Part shown: positions 35,488-44,426 of the stretch, piece by piece
Numbering within the stretch: position 1 is the stretch's first letter
Layout of the letters: every line of letters starts with the position of its first letter
NCBI GenBank assembly: GCA_049997955.1
Contig: JAEBDY010000020.1
Location: 1-64,000 of the forward strand
Direction: 5' to 3'
Length of the DNA stretch: 64,000 nucleotides
Source of the DNA: Umezawaea sp049997955
Lineage (GTDB): Bacteria > Actinomycetota > Actinomycetes > Mycobacteriales > Pseudonocardiaceae
Notes under the pieces: generated by a model
The model's input: the letters and a program-made list of their open reading frames with translations, nothing else
The model's database searches: none
Told to the model about the DNA's origin: nothing
Translations under genes and position numbers: made by a program

Positions 35488-36723
35488 ATGAACCACGATT
35501 CCGCCCCTCTGGAACTCGACGACGCGTTCGTGCAGGACCCCTACTCGGTGTACGCGAAGCTCAGCACCGAGGGCTCGGCGCACCGGGTGATGATGCCTCC
35601 CGGTGTCCCCCTGTGCGGCGGACTGCCGGTCTGGCTCATCACCGGGTACGAGGCCGTGCGCTCCGCACTGGCGGATCCCCGGTTGAGCACCGACCTGAAC
35701 AGGATCGACGGGCTGTTCGCGCAGAAGGAGCCGGACCGCACCAAGCGCGGCGGTTTCTCCTCGGCCCTGGCCAGCCACATGATGAACACCGACCCACCGG
35801 ACCACACCAGGCTGCGCAAGCTCGTGAGCAGGGCCTTCACCAGCCGGGCCATCGAAGCGCTCCGGCCGGAGATCAGGAGGATCACCGACGGGTTGATCAA
35901 CGACCTCGCGGACGACGACGCGGTGGACCTGCTGGACGCCTTCGCGTTTCCGCTGCCGATCCGGGTGATCTGCCTGCTGCTGGGCGTACCGGTCGAGGAG
36001 CAGGAGAACTTCAAGTCCTGGTCCAAGGCGCTCGTCTCCGGTGACTCCCCCGAAGCGGCCGCCGCCGCCGCGACCGCGGTGGCCGAGTACCTCGGCGAAC
36101 TCATCGAGCGCAAACGCCGCGCGACCACCGACGACGTGCTCACCGCGTTGGTCACGGCGCACGACGTGGACGACCGGCTGACCGGGACCGAACTGGTCTC
36201 GACGGCCTACCTGCTGTTCATCGCCGGTTTCGAGACCACCCTCAACGCCCTGGGCAACGGCACGCTCCACCTGATGCGGAACCTGGACCAGTGGGAGGCG
36301 CTGCGCGAGGACCGATCCCTCCTCCCCGGCGCGGTCGAGGAGTTCCTGAGGCTGGAGAGCCCGTTGAAGCACGCCACCTTCCGGTGTGCGACGGAGTCCC
36401 TGAGCATCGGTGGCGTCGAGATCCCGGCCGGGGACTTCGTGCTGCTGGCGATCGCCTCCGCCAACCGCGACCCGCAGCGCTTCGGTGATCCGCACGCGCT
36501 GGACGTCCGCCGGTCCGCGGCGGGCCACCTCGCCTTCGGACACGGCATCCACCACTGCCTCGGGGCGCCGCTGGCGCGGGTGGAGGTGCAGATGGCGTTC
36601 GGCGCCCTGCTCGACGCGTTCCCCGCCATGAGGCTGGCCGTCGACCCCGAGGACCTGCGGTGGCGCAACAGCACGATCATTCGCGGGCTCGACTCGCTGC
36701 CGGTCAGGCTGAACCACCGCTAA
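35488..36723 (+). CDS. Cytochrome P450 (cluster P450-1)
   Basis: The 411-residue bacterial class I P450 has I-helix AGFETT, ExxR in VEEFLRLESP and the haem loop FGHGIHHCLGAPLAR with the thiolate cysteine. ATG 35488 is favoured by GAGGA seven bases upstream; ATG 35458 is also in frame. It is divergent from the carboxylic acid reductase (196-bp control region) and precedes the carbamoyltransferase by 128 bp. A reasonable guess is hydroxylation that creates the carbamoylation site, but the substrate cannot be read from sequence. No ferredoxin gene lies nearby. Confidence 0.9.
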   Translation: MNHDSAPLELDDAFVQDPYSVYAKLSTEGSAHRVMMPPGVPLCGGLPVWLITGYEAVRSALADPRLSTDLNRIDGLFAQKEPDRTKRGGFSSALASHMMNTDPPDHTRLRKLVSRAFTSRAIEALRPEIRRITDGLINDLADDDAVDLLDAFAFPLPIRVICLLLGVPVEEQENFKSWSKALVSGDSPEAAAAAATAVAEYLGELIERKRRATTDDVLTALVTAHDVDDRLTGTELVSTAYLLFIAGFETTLNALGNGTLHLMRNLDQWEALREDRSLLPGAVEEFLRLESPLKHATFRCATESLSIGGVEIPAGDFVLLAIASANRDPQRFGDPHALDVRRSAAGHLAFGHGIHHCLGAPLARVEVQMAFGALLDAFPAMRLAVDPEDLRWRNSTIIRGLDSLPVRLNHR

Positions 36724-36851
36724 GCACTTCCACATTCCCGGAACACCGCGCCACCAAACCGTTTTGGGTGCGCCGAGCCGATCGGGTCCGCCCGCCTGAT
36801 GTGCCTTCCCGATTCCAGGCTGCTGTACGACCAGAAAGGTGCCGCTGACCA

Positions 36852-38513
36852 ATGCGCATATGCGGGATTAAGGCATCACACGACGGCGGCGTCGCCGTCA
36901 TCGAGGACGGCCGCCTCCTCTTCAGCTACGAGATCGAGAAGCTGCGGAACGGCGAACGCTACAGCTCCCTCGGAGACCTGGAACGCGTGACCGAGATCCT
37001 CGCCGCGGAGGGTCTGTCACCCGCCGACATCGACCAGTTCGTGGTCGACGGCTGGTACACGGAGGACGCCGCGGGCGAGCCCGCCGTCAGCGTGAACGCC
37101 GGCGGCCTGCCGGTGCGACTGCGGGTCGCGCCGTACCTCGAGAGCCCTGGCGACGACGGTCCGCTGCAGCGCCACACCTTCAGCGGCCACGGCTTCGACG
37201 ACTACGCCAGCTACACCCACGTCGCCAACCACCTCATCGGCACGTACTGCTCAAGCCCGTTCGCCGCCAGGGGCGAAGACGCGTTCGTGCTGGTCTGGGA
37301 CGGCATCATCACGCCGCGCCTCTACCGGGTGCGTGCCGCGACCCGCGAGGTGACCTTCGTCGAGGCCCTCATGCCCGTCTTCGGAGGCAGCTTCGCGGCC
37401 TTCTGCGCGCGGTTCGAACCGTACCTGCCGGACACAGACGACATCTCGTCGGACCGGTTCATCCGCCATCACCTCTCCGTCGCGGGAAAGGCCATGGCCT
37501 ACGCGGCCAAGGGCCGGGTCGAGACCGGTGCCTTCGCCGTCTTCGACGACCTCATGGCCGAGTTCCACGACATTCCCGTCGACCGGGTGGGGGTTCTGGG
37601 GGACAAGGTCGCCGCGAACCGGGACGAGCTGATGCCGGGCTTGTCCAACGCCGACCTCATCGCCACCTACCAGGCCTACCTCGGGCACAAACTGCTCGAT
37701 CGGCTCACCTCGGTGGTGCGGAGCCGCTTCCCGGACGGCGGCCACAACCTGGTGCTCGGCGGCGGCTGCGCGCTGAACATCAAGTGGAACACCGCGATCC
37801 GGGCCAGCGGGGTCTTCCGCGAGGTCTTCATCCCGCCCTTCCCCAACGACGCGGGGGCGGCGATCGGAACCGCGGCCTGCGAGATGTTCCGGCGCGGCCG
37901 GACGGCGCTGGAGTGGAACGTCTACAGCGGACCGCGGGTCACCACCGGCACCCTCCCCGACGGGTGGCGCGCACAACCCTGCGACGAGCGACAACTGGCC
38001 GCCCTCCTGCACACCGAGGACGAGCCGGTGGTCGTCCTGTCCGGCCGGGCGGAGCTGGGCCCGCGCGCCCTGGGCAACCGCAGCATCATCGCGCCCGCGA
38101 CCAGCACCCGGATGAAGGACCGGCTCAACGACATCAAGAACCGAGCCCAATACCGGCCCGTCGCGCCCATCTGCCTGGAGGACCGCGCGTCGGAGGTCTT
38201 CGACCCCGGCACACCCGATCCCTACATGATCTTCGAGCACCGCATGCGGCCCGGCTGGACCGAACGCGTCCCGGCGATCGTCCACCTGGACGGCACCGCC
38301 CGGCTCCAGACCATCGCGTCCACCCAGGACACCGCCACGGTGCGCATCCTCACCGCCTACGCGGAGATCAGCGGAATACCCCTGCTGTGCAACACCAGCG
38401 CGAACCTGGAGGGACGGGGCTTCTTCCCCGACGTCGAGTCGGCGGCCCGGTGGGGCGGGACCCGGTACATCTGGTCGGAGGGGACGCTGTACACGAACCC
38501 CGCCGCGGGGTGA
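36852..38513 (+). CDS. NodU/CmcH-family O-carbamoyltransferase
   Basis: The 553-residue protein starts RICGIKASHDGGVAVIEDG, the Kae1-like ATPase opening. It has the metal/nucleotide histidine region THVANHLIGTY near residue 125, GGGCALNIKWN near 305 and the hallmark GRAELGPRALGNRSI near 400. These match carbamoyltransferases that make carbamoyl-AMP from carbamoyl phosphate and ATP and transfer it to a hydroxyl. No other sugar or macrolide acceptor pathway is in the window, so the acceptor is probably an alcohol on the prenylated aminobenzoate skeleton. This is inference. Confidence 0.9.
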   Translation: MRICGIKASHDGGVAVIEDGRLLFSYEIEKLRNGERYSSLGDLERVTEILAAEGLSPADIDQFVVDGWYTEDAAGEPAVSVNAGGLPVRLRVAPYLESPGDDGPLQRHTFSGHGFDDYASYTHVANHLIGTYCSSPFAARGEDAFVLVWDGIITPRLYRVRAATREVTFVEALMPVFGGSFAAFCARFEPYLPDTDDISSDRFIRHHLSVAGKAMAYAAKGRVETGAFAVFDDLMAEFHDIPVDRVGVLGDKVAANRDELMPGLSNADLIATYQAYLGHKLLDRLTSVVRSRFPDGGHNLVLGGGCALNIKWNTAIRASGVFREVFIPPFPNDAGAAIGTAACEMFRRGRTALEWNVYSGPRVTTGTLPDGWRAQPCDERQLAALLHTEDEPVVVLSGRAELGPRALGNRSIIAPATSTRMKDRLNDIKNRAQYRPVAPICLEDRASEVFDPGTPDPYMIFEHRMRPGWTERVPAIVHLDGTARLQTIASTQDTATVRILTAYAEISGIPLLCNTSANLEGRGFFPDVESAARWGGTRYIWSEGTLYTNPAAG

Positions 38514-38520
38514 TGCTCCG

Positions 38521-38571
38521 TCGCTGATCGGGCGCGAGGCACCGGACAGGTGCCTCGCGCCCGATCAGCGA
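38521..38571. terminator. Bidirectional terminator containing a stop codon
   Basis: A perfect 23-bp stem with a 5-nt loop, left arm 38521-38543 and right arm 38549-38571, lies between the carbamoyltransferase and the convergent DAHP synthase. The right arm includes the last codons and TGA stop (38565-38567) of the DAHP synthase gene. Confidence 0.85.
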
Positions 38572-39737
38572 AGCATCTCGGCGACCAAGGAGGCCAGCTC
38601 GAGTGCCTGGTCGGCGTTGAGGCGCGGGTCGCACACCGACTCGTAGTTGCGGTGCAGGTCGTCGAAACCCAGTTCGGCGCTGCCGCCGACGCACTCGGTC
38701 ACGTCTTCACCGGTCAGCTCCACGTGCAGGCCGCCCGCGTGGGTGCCGAGCGCCCTGTGCACCGCGAGGAAGCCGGCGACCTCGGCGAGGACGTCGTCGA
38801 AACGCCGCGTCTTGTGCCTGCTGGGTGCTTGGAAGGTGTTGCCGTGCATGGGATCGCTCACCCACACCACCGGCGCTCCCGAGGCGTTGACCTTCTCCAC
38901 GAGTTCCGGCAGCAGGTCCCGCACCCGGTCGGCTCCCATGCGCACGATGAACGTCAGCCTGCCCGGCCGTCGGTCCGGGTCGAGGCGGTCGATCAGGGCC
39001 AGCGCGTGCTCGGGTGTGGTGGCCGGGCCCAGCTTCACCGCGATGGGGTTGTCGATGGTCGCGAAGTAGGCGACGTGGGCGCCGTCGAGCTGCCTGGTGC
39101 GGTCACCGATCCACAGCATGTGGCCGCTGCCCGCGTATCGACGGCCGGTGCGCGGGTCGTGGCGGGTCAGCGCTTCCTCGTAGTCGAGCAGCAGGCCCTC
39201 GTGGCTCGTGAACAACTCCGTGCCGCGCAGAACGTCCACTGCGTACTGGGAGGCGTCGTACACGCGGCGCAACCGGGCCGGGTCCGGCTGCCGTTCGGCC
39301 CGGGTGAAGCCGATGTCGTTCACCGCGTCGCCCCGGTACGCCGGCAGCGTGCGCCCGTCGACGGTCTCGGTCGGCCGGGACCGGGGTTTGGCGTACTGGC
39401 CCGCGATCCGGCCCACGGTCACCACCGGGAGCGCCGAGGCGGACGTGAGGATCGCGGACATCTGCCCCAGCAGGCGCAGTTTGCGTTGGATCACCCGCGT
39501 CGAGAGGGTGTCGAGACGTTCGGCGCAGTCGCCACCCTGCAGCAGGAACGCCCTGCCCTCCGCGACACGGGCGAGGCGTGCGGTGAGCGCGTCGCATTCC
39601 TGGGGTGTGACCAGCGACGGCGAGGCCTCCAGGTCGGCCACCACCTCGTCGAGCCGGGCCTGGTCGGGCCACTCCGGTCGCTGGTGGGCGACGAGCGTCC
39701 GCCAGTCCGGGGCCGTTTCGACTGTGCCGTCGCTCAT
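38565..39737 (-). CDS. Type II DAHP synthase
   Basis: The 390-residue enzyme condenses phosphoenolpyruvate and erythrose-4-phosphate, the entry to the shikimate pathway. Type II (plant/Mycobacterium-like) signatures are GRAFLLQGGDCAER near residue 90, RIAGQYAKPRS near 145 and WVSDPMHGNT near 285. It is shorter than primary-metabolism type II enzymes of about 460 residues. That is typical of secondary-metabolism copies, which lack N-terminal regulatory extensions and tend to escape feedback control. It is the last gene of the PABA operon, 34 bp after the N-oxygenase, and should raise chorismate supply. Confidence 0.92.
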   Translation of the reverse strand: MSDGTVETAPDWRTLVAHQRPEWPDQARLDEVVADLEASPSLVTPQECDALTARLARVAEGRAFLLQGGDCAERLDTLSTRVIQRKLRLLGQMSAILTSASALPVVTVGRIAGQYAKPRSRPTETVDGRTLPAYRGDAVNDIGFTRAERQPDPARLRRVYDASQYAVDVLRGTELFTSHEGLLLDYEEALTRHDPRTGRRYAGSGHMLWIGDRTRQLDGAHVAYFATIDNPIAVKLGPATTPEHALALIDRLDPDRRPGRLTFIVRMGADRVRDLLPELVEKVNASGAPVVWVSDPMHGNTFQAPSRHKTRRFDDVLAEVAGFLAVHRALGTHAGGLHVELTGEDVTECVGGSAELGFDDLHRNYESVCDPRLNADQALELASLVAEMLR

Positions 39738-39771
39738 CTGACCTCACGATCACGTGGCTGGGCGGGGCGGG

Positions 39772-40716
39772 TCAGGACCGGTTCGCCTGGACCATCTCGA
39801 CGAGGTCGTGGCCGATGCCCAGGTCGTCGAGCAGCAACTGCAACGGGCCGGTGTCCCTCGCGGGTGCGGGACGGGACGCGGTCCACTCCCTCAGCTGATC
39901 GACGTCGATCTCGAAACCACCCTGGGCCGCGACGGTCACCCACGGCTCCACGTCGGCGGAGCGGAACGCGGTCAGGCCGCCGACGAGCACTTCGCGGAAC
40001 ATCCGCTGCTGCGCGCTGTCCAGGCTCCGGTACAGCGACCCGCACAACTCGCGGAACACCACCGCGTGGCCGCTCTCGTCCCGCCGGTGCAGATCGGTGG
40101 TGATCCGGTTCATCGGCTGGATCCCCTGGGCGGTGGAGAGCGCGGAGAGGAACCCGCTGATCGTCGTCTCGGCGGCCAGCGAGAACGCGATGTCGACGAT
40201 GTCGCGGTCGAACCCGGACAGCCCGGCCCGCGCCGCGGCCCGTCCCTGGACCACCGACCAGACGTCCGGCGCGAACCGCACGTCGGCCATGTCGCGCCTG
40301 CGGCGGGTGACGCCGACGGCGTTGCGGCACATGAGGATGTGGTAGTGCTCGTCGATGATCGTCTGGTGCAGCGCGTCGACGGCGACGTCGTCACAGCGGA
40401 CGGGGATCCGCTCCTGCAGCATCAACCGGCAGGCGGGCAGGATGATCTCGTCCTCGATCGCCGCGGTCTTGGCGTTGTAGGCGATCCACGCCGCGGACAG
40501 GATGCGCGCGCGGGCGTCCCGGTCGAGCCGGTCGGCGCCCGGCAGGCTCAGCACCGGCACGAGGTGTTCGGGGAAGTCCGGCAGCGCGGCGTCGAAGTGA
40601 CCGTCCAGGTCGAGCTCGTCCTTCTTGACCGCCACCCGCTTCCCCCACCGGCGGGTCAGCTGCACCAGCAGGTCGCGCTCGTACTCGGGCTCTTCACGTT
40701 CCGACGTACCGGGCAC
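39772..40716 (-). CDS. AurF-like non-haem diiron N-oxygenase
   Basis: This 314-residue protein keeps all seven metal ligands of p-aminobenzoate N-oxygenase AurF at identical spacing: Glu88, Glu123, His126, Glu183, His210, Glu214 and His217 (text TAAIEDEI, DEHYH, AAETT, LHRRDESGH). AurF oxidises PABA to the hydroxylamine and on to the nitro compound. Its place beside PabC and PabAB makes PABA or prenyl-PABA the natural substrate. GTG 40716 has AAGGAGG eight bases upstream. Whether oxidation stops at hydroxylamine is not visible; the adjacent acetyltransferase suggests it does. Confidence 0.9.
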   Translation of the reverse strand: MPGTSEREEPEYERDLLVQLTRRWGKRVAVKKDELDLDGHFDAALPDFPEHLVPVLSLPGADRLDRDARARILSAAWIAYNAKTAAIEDEIILPACRLMLQERIPVRCDDVAVDALHQTIIDEHYHILMCRNAVGVTRRRRDMADVRFAPDVWSVVQGRAAARAGLSGFDRDIVDIAFSLAAETTISGFLSALSTAQGIQPMNRITTDLHRRDESGHAVVFRELCGSLYRSLDSAQQRMFREVLVGGLTAFRSADVEPWVTVAAQGGFEIDVDQLREWTASRPAPARDTGPLQLLLDDLGIGHDLVEMVQANRS

Positions 40717-40730
40717 GGGGAAGACCTCCT

Positions 40731-41492
40731 TCAGGTGTTCGTCACGGGAACGGCGAGCGACTCCAGGCGCGCCTGCCAGCGCTCGGCCACCACCGCGTCC
40801 TCTTCCAGGAACCGGCCCAGCCCCTCGGTGACCGGCCGGATGCCGTGCAGGGCGTTCACCGTCCACACGGGAACGTCGGCCAGCTCTGCCGGGGTGGCGG
40901 ATTCGGGGACGACCGGCTGTCCGGCCAGCTCACCGAGCAGGGCACGGGTGATCCCCGGCAGCAGGCCGGGTCCGGGCGGCGGACCGCACACCGCGTCACC
41001 GCGCCACCAGACGATGCTCGTCGTGGATCCGTCGAGCACGTGTCCTTCGGGCGAGAGCAACAGCGCCTCGTCGGCTCCTGCGGCGACGGCGGCGGCGCGC
41101 AGGGCGGTCAGGTGGTCCAGGTCGACGCCCTTGACAGCGGGCAGGCTTCGGCGGTCGGGCCCCGAGTTCCACAACCGCACGGTCCTGGTGCGCGGGGGCG
41201 CGGGACGCAGCCACAGCCGCAGTCGCGCCCGAGAACCGGTCCCCACGAGTTCGATGCGGGGAAACCACCGGCCCCGCGCGGGCAACGACTCGGCGACCGC
41301 GCGCAGGAACCTGTCCGTTCCCGGTCCGGAGAACCGGGAACAGGCTTCACCGAAGCGTTCGGCGTGCCTGCCGAATCCCCGCACCCGCCCCTCGTCCACG
41401 AGCCACGAGTCGATGACCCGCACCACCCCGGTCGCGTCGGACGGCGACCACCCGCCGTCGTCGCACCACCGGCGAATCCCGTTGTCGCTCAT
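40731..41492 (-). CDS. pabC: 4-amino-4-deoxychorismate lyase (PabC)
   Basis: The 253-residue protein is a fold-type IV PLP enzyme. The Schiff-base lysine is in LPAVKGVDLDHL (about residue 130), and SPEGHVLDGSTTSIVWW carries the cofactor-phosphate loop. It cleaves aminodeoxychorismate to PABA plus pyruvate. It overlaps the PabAB gene by four bases and precedes the N-oxygenase by 14 bp. Aminotransferase function is possible for the fold, but the neighbours make the lyase assignment strong. Confidence 0.88.
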   Translation of the reverse strand: MSDNGIRRWCDDGGWSPSDATGVVRVIDSWLVDEGRVRGFGRHAERFGEACSRFSGPGTDRFLRAVAESLPARGRWFPRIELVGTGSRARLRLWLRPAPPRTRTVRLWNSGPDRRSLPAVKGVDLDHLTALRAAAVAAGADEALLLSPEGHVLDGSTTSIVWWRGDAVCGPPPGPGLLPGITRALLGELAGQPVVPESATPAELADVPVWTVNALHGIRPVTEGLGRFLEEDAVVAERWQARLESLAVPVTNT

Positions 41493-43594
41493 CGCTGGGG
41501 GCCACCCGCGTCCGACACCGCGGGCGCACGCCAGGCGCGCAGCGACGCCGCCGCCTTGAGCAGCATCTCCTCGTACTCCTCCCGGGCGTCGGAGTCGAGC
41601 ACGATCGCCCCGCCCGCTCCGATGGTCAACCGGTCACCGACGCGGACCGCGGTGCGGATCACGATGTTCAGGTCCGTGGCGCCGGAGAGGCCGAAGTAGC
41701 CGAGGGTGCCGGAGTACACGCCCCTGGCCTCCGTCTCCAGACCGTCGATGATCTCCATGGTGCGCAGCTTCGGCGCCCCGGTCATCGAGCCGCCGGGGAA
41801 GCACTGCCGGACGCAGTCCATCGCGCTGACCCCGTCCTTGAGCCTGCCGTGGACGGTGGACACGAGCTGGTGCACGGTCTGGTAGCTCTCGACGGCGAGG
41901 TACGGGTCGACGTCGATGCTGCCCACCTCGCACACCCGGCCCAGGTCGTTGCGCAGCAGGTCGACGATCATCAGGTTCTCGGCCTGCGTCTTGGCGCTCG
42001 AGGCGAGGGTGGCGGCGATCTCGGCGTCCCGGACCGGGTCGGCGTCGCGGGCGGCGGTGCCCTTGATCGGCTTGCTGGTGACCGTGCGATCCCGCTCGAC
42101 GCGCAGGAACCGCTCCGGCGACGAGCAGAAGACCGTGACGTCGCCGAGGCGCACCAGCGCGGCGTACGGCGCCGGGTTCGCCCGGCGCAGCCTCAGGTAG
42201 AAGGAGGTGTCGTCGTCGTGGAACGGCAGGTGCAGCTTGTCGGTCAGGCAGATCTCGTAGCTCTCGCCCAGGTTCAGCTGCCGCTGGCACTCCGCGATGT
42301 CCGCCAGGTACTGGTCCCGGCCGCGGACCAGGTACTCCTCGGCGTCCGGTGGCAAGCCTGCTGCCGGAACGACGTCCGGCTCGCCGTCGGTCGGGCGCAG
42401 GCCCACCAGGAGCGAGGACGTCCGGTCCACCCAGTCCCGCGCGTCGCGCGCGGTCTCCTCGTCGTGAACGGCCACCAGGTAGGTCAGACCTTCCCGGTGG
42501 TCGACCGCGATGACCCGATCGGCGAACATCCAGACGGCGTCCGGCGTTTCGGCGGTGTGGCGGGCCGCGGCGCCGCATTCGGCCCTGAGCTCGTAGCCGA
42601 AGTAGCCGACGTAGCCACCGGTCAGGTCGAACGGCAGGTCCGTGTCGGGGACGCGCCGGTCGCGCAGCCGCTGCCCGAGGACGTCGAACACGCTGCCGGG
42701 GACGAGGCGGACGCCGTCGGCGTCGCGCACCCGCACCGCCCCGCTGCCGGTGCGGTAGGTCAGGACCTCGCTGAGCGGGCCCGACGTGTCGCCGAGGAAG
42801 GAGAACCGGGACAGGCCTTCCTCCACCCGGCTGCTGTCCAGCCAGAAGCAGTGCGGGCTGTCGGCGAACAGTTCGAGGAAGATGGCCTCGGCGTCGGCGC
42901 CGGTCCGCACGACCCTGCTCACGATGCCCAGTTCCGCCACCGTGCCGGGAGTGTCGTCGTGCGGTGCGTTCACGGTCCTGGTGGTGGTGATGGACGGCCG
43001 TTGTCCGCGCCGCGCCTGGCGGGTCAGTTCGGCGAAGTTCCGCAGGATCTCGCCGCCGCACTGGGAAGCGACCGACTCGGGGTGGAACTGCACGCCCCAC
43101 TGCGGCCGATCGCGGTGGCGCAGCGCCATGAGCACACCGTCGTCCGCCCACGCCGTGGCGATGAGCTCCTCGGGCAGCGGCTCCTCGACGCACAGCGAGT
43201 GGTAGCGGACCGCGACGAACTCGCGCGGAATGCCGGCGAACAGCGGATCGCCGTCGTGGGAGACCTTGGCCAGGTGCCCGTGCCTCGGTTCGGGCGCGGC
43301 GACCACCGACGCCCCGGCCAGGTGCGCGATCGTCTGGTGCCCGAAGCAGACACCCAGCACCGGCAACGTGGTGCGGCGCAGCAGATCGCCGACGAGGCCG
43401 ATGTCGCGGGCGTGCTGCGGGCGGCCGGGGCCCGGTGAGACGACGATGTTGTCGATGTCCTCCGGCAGCGGGCCGGACAACATCGGATCGTCGTTCACCA
43501 CGACGACCGGCTCTTGGCCGTTGATCTCGGCGATCAGCTGGTACAGGTTGAAGGTGTACGAGTCGTAGTTGTCCACCAGCAGTGTGCGCGTCAT
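41489..43594 (-). CDS. pabAB: Aminodeoxychorismate synthase, fused PabA-PabB
   Basis: The 701-residue fusion has an N-terminal glutamine amidotransferase (LLVDNYDSYTFNLYQ, nucleophile in LGVCFGHQT, HPES near residue 170). A chorismate-binding PabB domain forms the rest. PIKGT in SKPIKGTAARDADP carries the lysine diagnostic of aminodeoxychorismate synthase; anthranilate synthase has PIAGT-type text. FPGGSMTGAPK lies near the C-terminus. Fused PabAB is typical of antibiotic pathways that need PABA. It is coupled to PabC and the acetyltransferase by 4-bp overlaps at each end. Confidence 0.93.
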   Translation of the reverse strand: MTRTLLVDNYDSYTFNLYQLIAEINGQEPVVVVNDDPMLSGPLPEDIDNIVVSPGPGRPQHARDIGLVGDLLRRTTLPVLGVCFGHQTIAHLAGASVVAAPEPRHGHLAKVSHDGDPLFAGIPREFVAVRYHSLCVEEPLPEELIATAWADDGVLMALRHRDRPQWGVQFHPESVASQCGGEILRNFAELTRQARRGQRPSITTTRTVNAPHDDTPGTVAELGIVSRVVRTGADAEAIFLELFADSPHCFWLDSSRVEEGLSRFSFLGDTSGPLSEVLTYRTGSGAVRVRDADGVRLVPGSVFDVLGQRLRDRRVPDTDLPFDLTGGYVGYFGYELRAECGAAARHTAETPDAVWMFADRVIAVDHREGLTYLVAVHDEETARDARDWVDRTSSLLVGLRPTDGEPDVVPAAGLPPDAEEYLVRGRDQYLADIAECQRQLNLGESYEICLTDKLHLPFHDDDTSFYLRLRRANPAPYAALVRLGDVTVFCSSPERFLRVERDRTVTSKPIKGTAARDADPVRDAEIAATLASSAKTQAENLMIVDLLRNDLGRVCEVGSIDVDPYLAVESYQTVHQLVSTVHGRLKDGVSAMDCVRQCFPGGSMTGAPKLRTMEIIDGLETEARGVYSGTLGYFGLSGATDLNIVIRTAVRVGDRLTIGAGGAIVLDSDAREEYEEMLLKAAASLRAWRAPAVSDAGGPQR

Positions 43595-44409
43595 GGGCCG
43601 GCCAAGGTCTTCCCGAGGGCTTGGACGTCGCCCGGCTCCAAGGTGATCCCGAAGATCTCCTCGGGAGCGGACAGCGCCTCGGCCTCGTCGAGCTCGCGGA
43701 ACGTCGCAGGCTCTCCCGGCCGGATCTCGGTGAGCGCGGTGCCGACGAGGAGGTGCCTCACCTCGGGCCGCGTGCGCTGGAGGATCATCCGGTGGTTGAA
43801 CGGCGAGCGCGGGTGCGTGAGGCAGAAGTGGTTGAGGAGCTCGAAGTCCGACGGGTAGCGCACGTCGGTCGTGAAGCCGTAGAGCTCCACCGGTCCCTCC
43901 GGCCGCAGGAACCGCAGCACGTGCTCACCGGTCGGCTCCCGCACGAGGTCGAACGAGAAGTCGCCGTCCAGCCGCGCGTTCTCCGCGAGCCGGATCGGCT
44001 CGTGCAGTCCGTGGGCACCGAAACTCACGTCGTGCAGCCAGCGTTCGCCGTCCAGCTCCACGCACAGGGCCACGTGCAGCGCAGGCCCGAACGCGCTCCC
44101 GGTGCGGATCCGCGTCCGGCCGGCGAACGCCGTGAACGTGAACCCGACGCGGTCCAGCACGGCCGCCATCAGCACGACCTGTTCCAGGCACCAGCCTCCG
44201 CGGCCCTGCCGCACGATCTTCTCCTGGACGCTGTCCAGGTCGAGCGGCACCTCCGTGCGCCCGAGCAGCGCGTCGAGGTTCTCGAAGGCGATCGCGTCGA
44301 CGTGGGCGGTGTGCAGACCCCGCAGCGTGGCGAGGTCAGGAGCCACATCGCCCTGGTAGCCGACGCGGGCCAGATAGGCGTCCAGGTCGACACCACTCCC
44401 CTGCCACAT
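43591..44409 (-). CDS. Arylamine N-acetyltransferase-like protein
   Basis: The 272-residue NAT-family enzyme retains the catalytic triad Cys74 (GRGGWCLEQ), His112 (GPALHVAL) and Asp127 (RWLHDVSFG). The usual RGGxCxExN loop has Q instead of N at its end. NATs acetylate arylamines on nitrogen or arylhydroxylamines on oxygen. Next to an AurF-like oxygenase, O-acetylation to an N-acetoxyarylamine is the attractive role, as reported for benzastatin. ATG 44409 has GGAGG five bases upstream; ATG 44430 overlapping the UbiA stop is an alternative. Confidence 0.85.
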   Translation of the reverse strand: MWQGSGVDLDAYLARVGYQGDVAPDLATLRGLHTAHVDAIAFENLDALLGRTEVPLDLDSVQEKIVRQGRGGWCLEQVVLMAAVLDRVGFTFTAFAGRTRIRTGSAFGPALHVALCVELDGERWLHDVSFGAHGLHEPIRLAENARLDGDFSFDLVREPTGEHVLRFLRPEGPVELYGFTTDVRYPSDFELLNHFCLTHPRSPFNHRMILQRTRPEVRHLLVGTALTEIRPGEPATFRELDEAEALSAPEEIFGITLEPGDVQALGKTLAGP

Positions 44410-44426
44410 CGAATCCTCCACACCGC

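Noticed and set aside
41489..43594. Anthranilate or aminodeoxyisochorismate synthase (phenazine-type) alternative for PabAB
   Set aside because: The PIKGT lysine marks aminodeoxychorismate synthase, and a PabC lyase is directly coupled.
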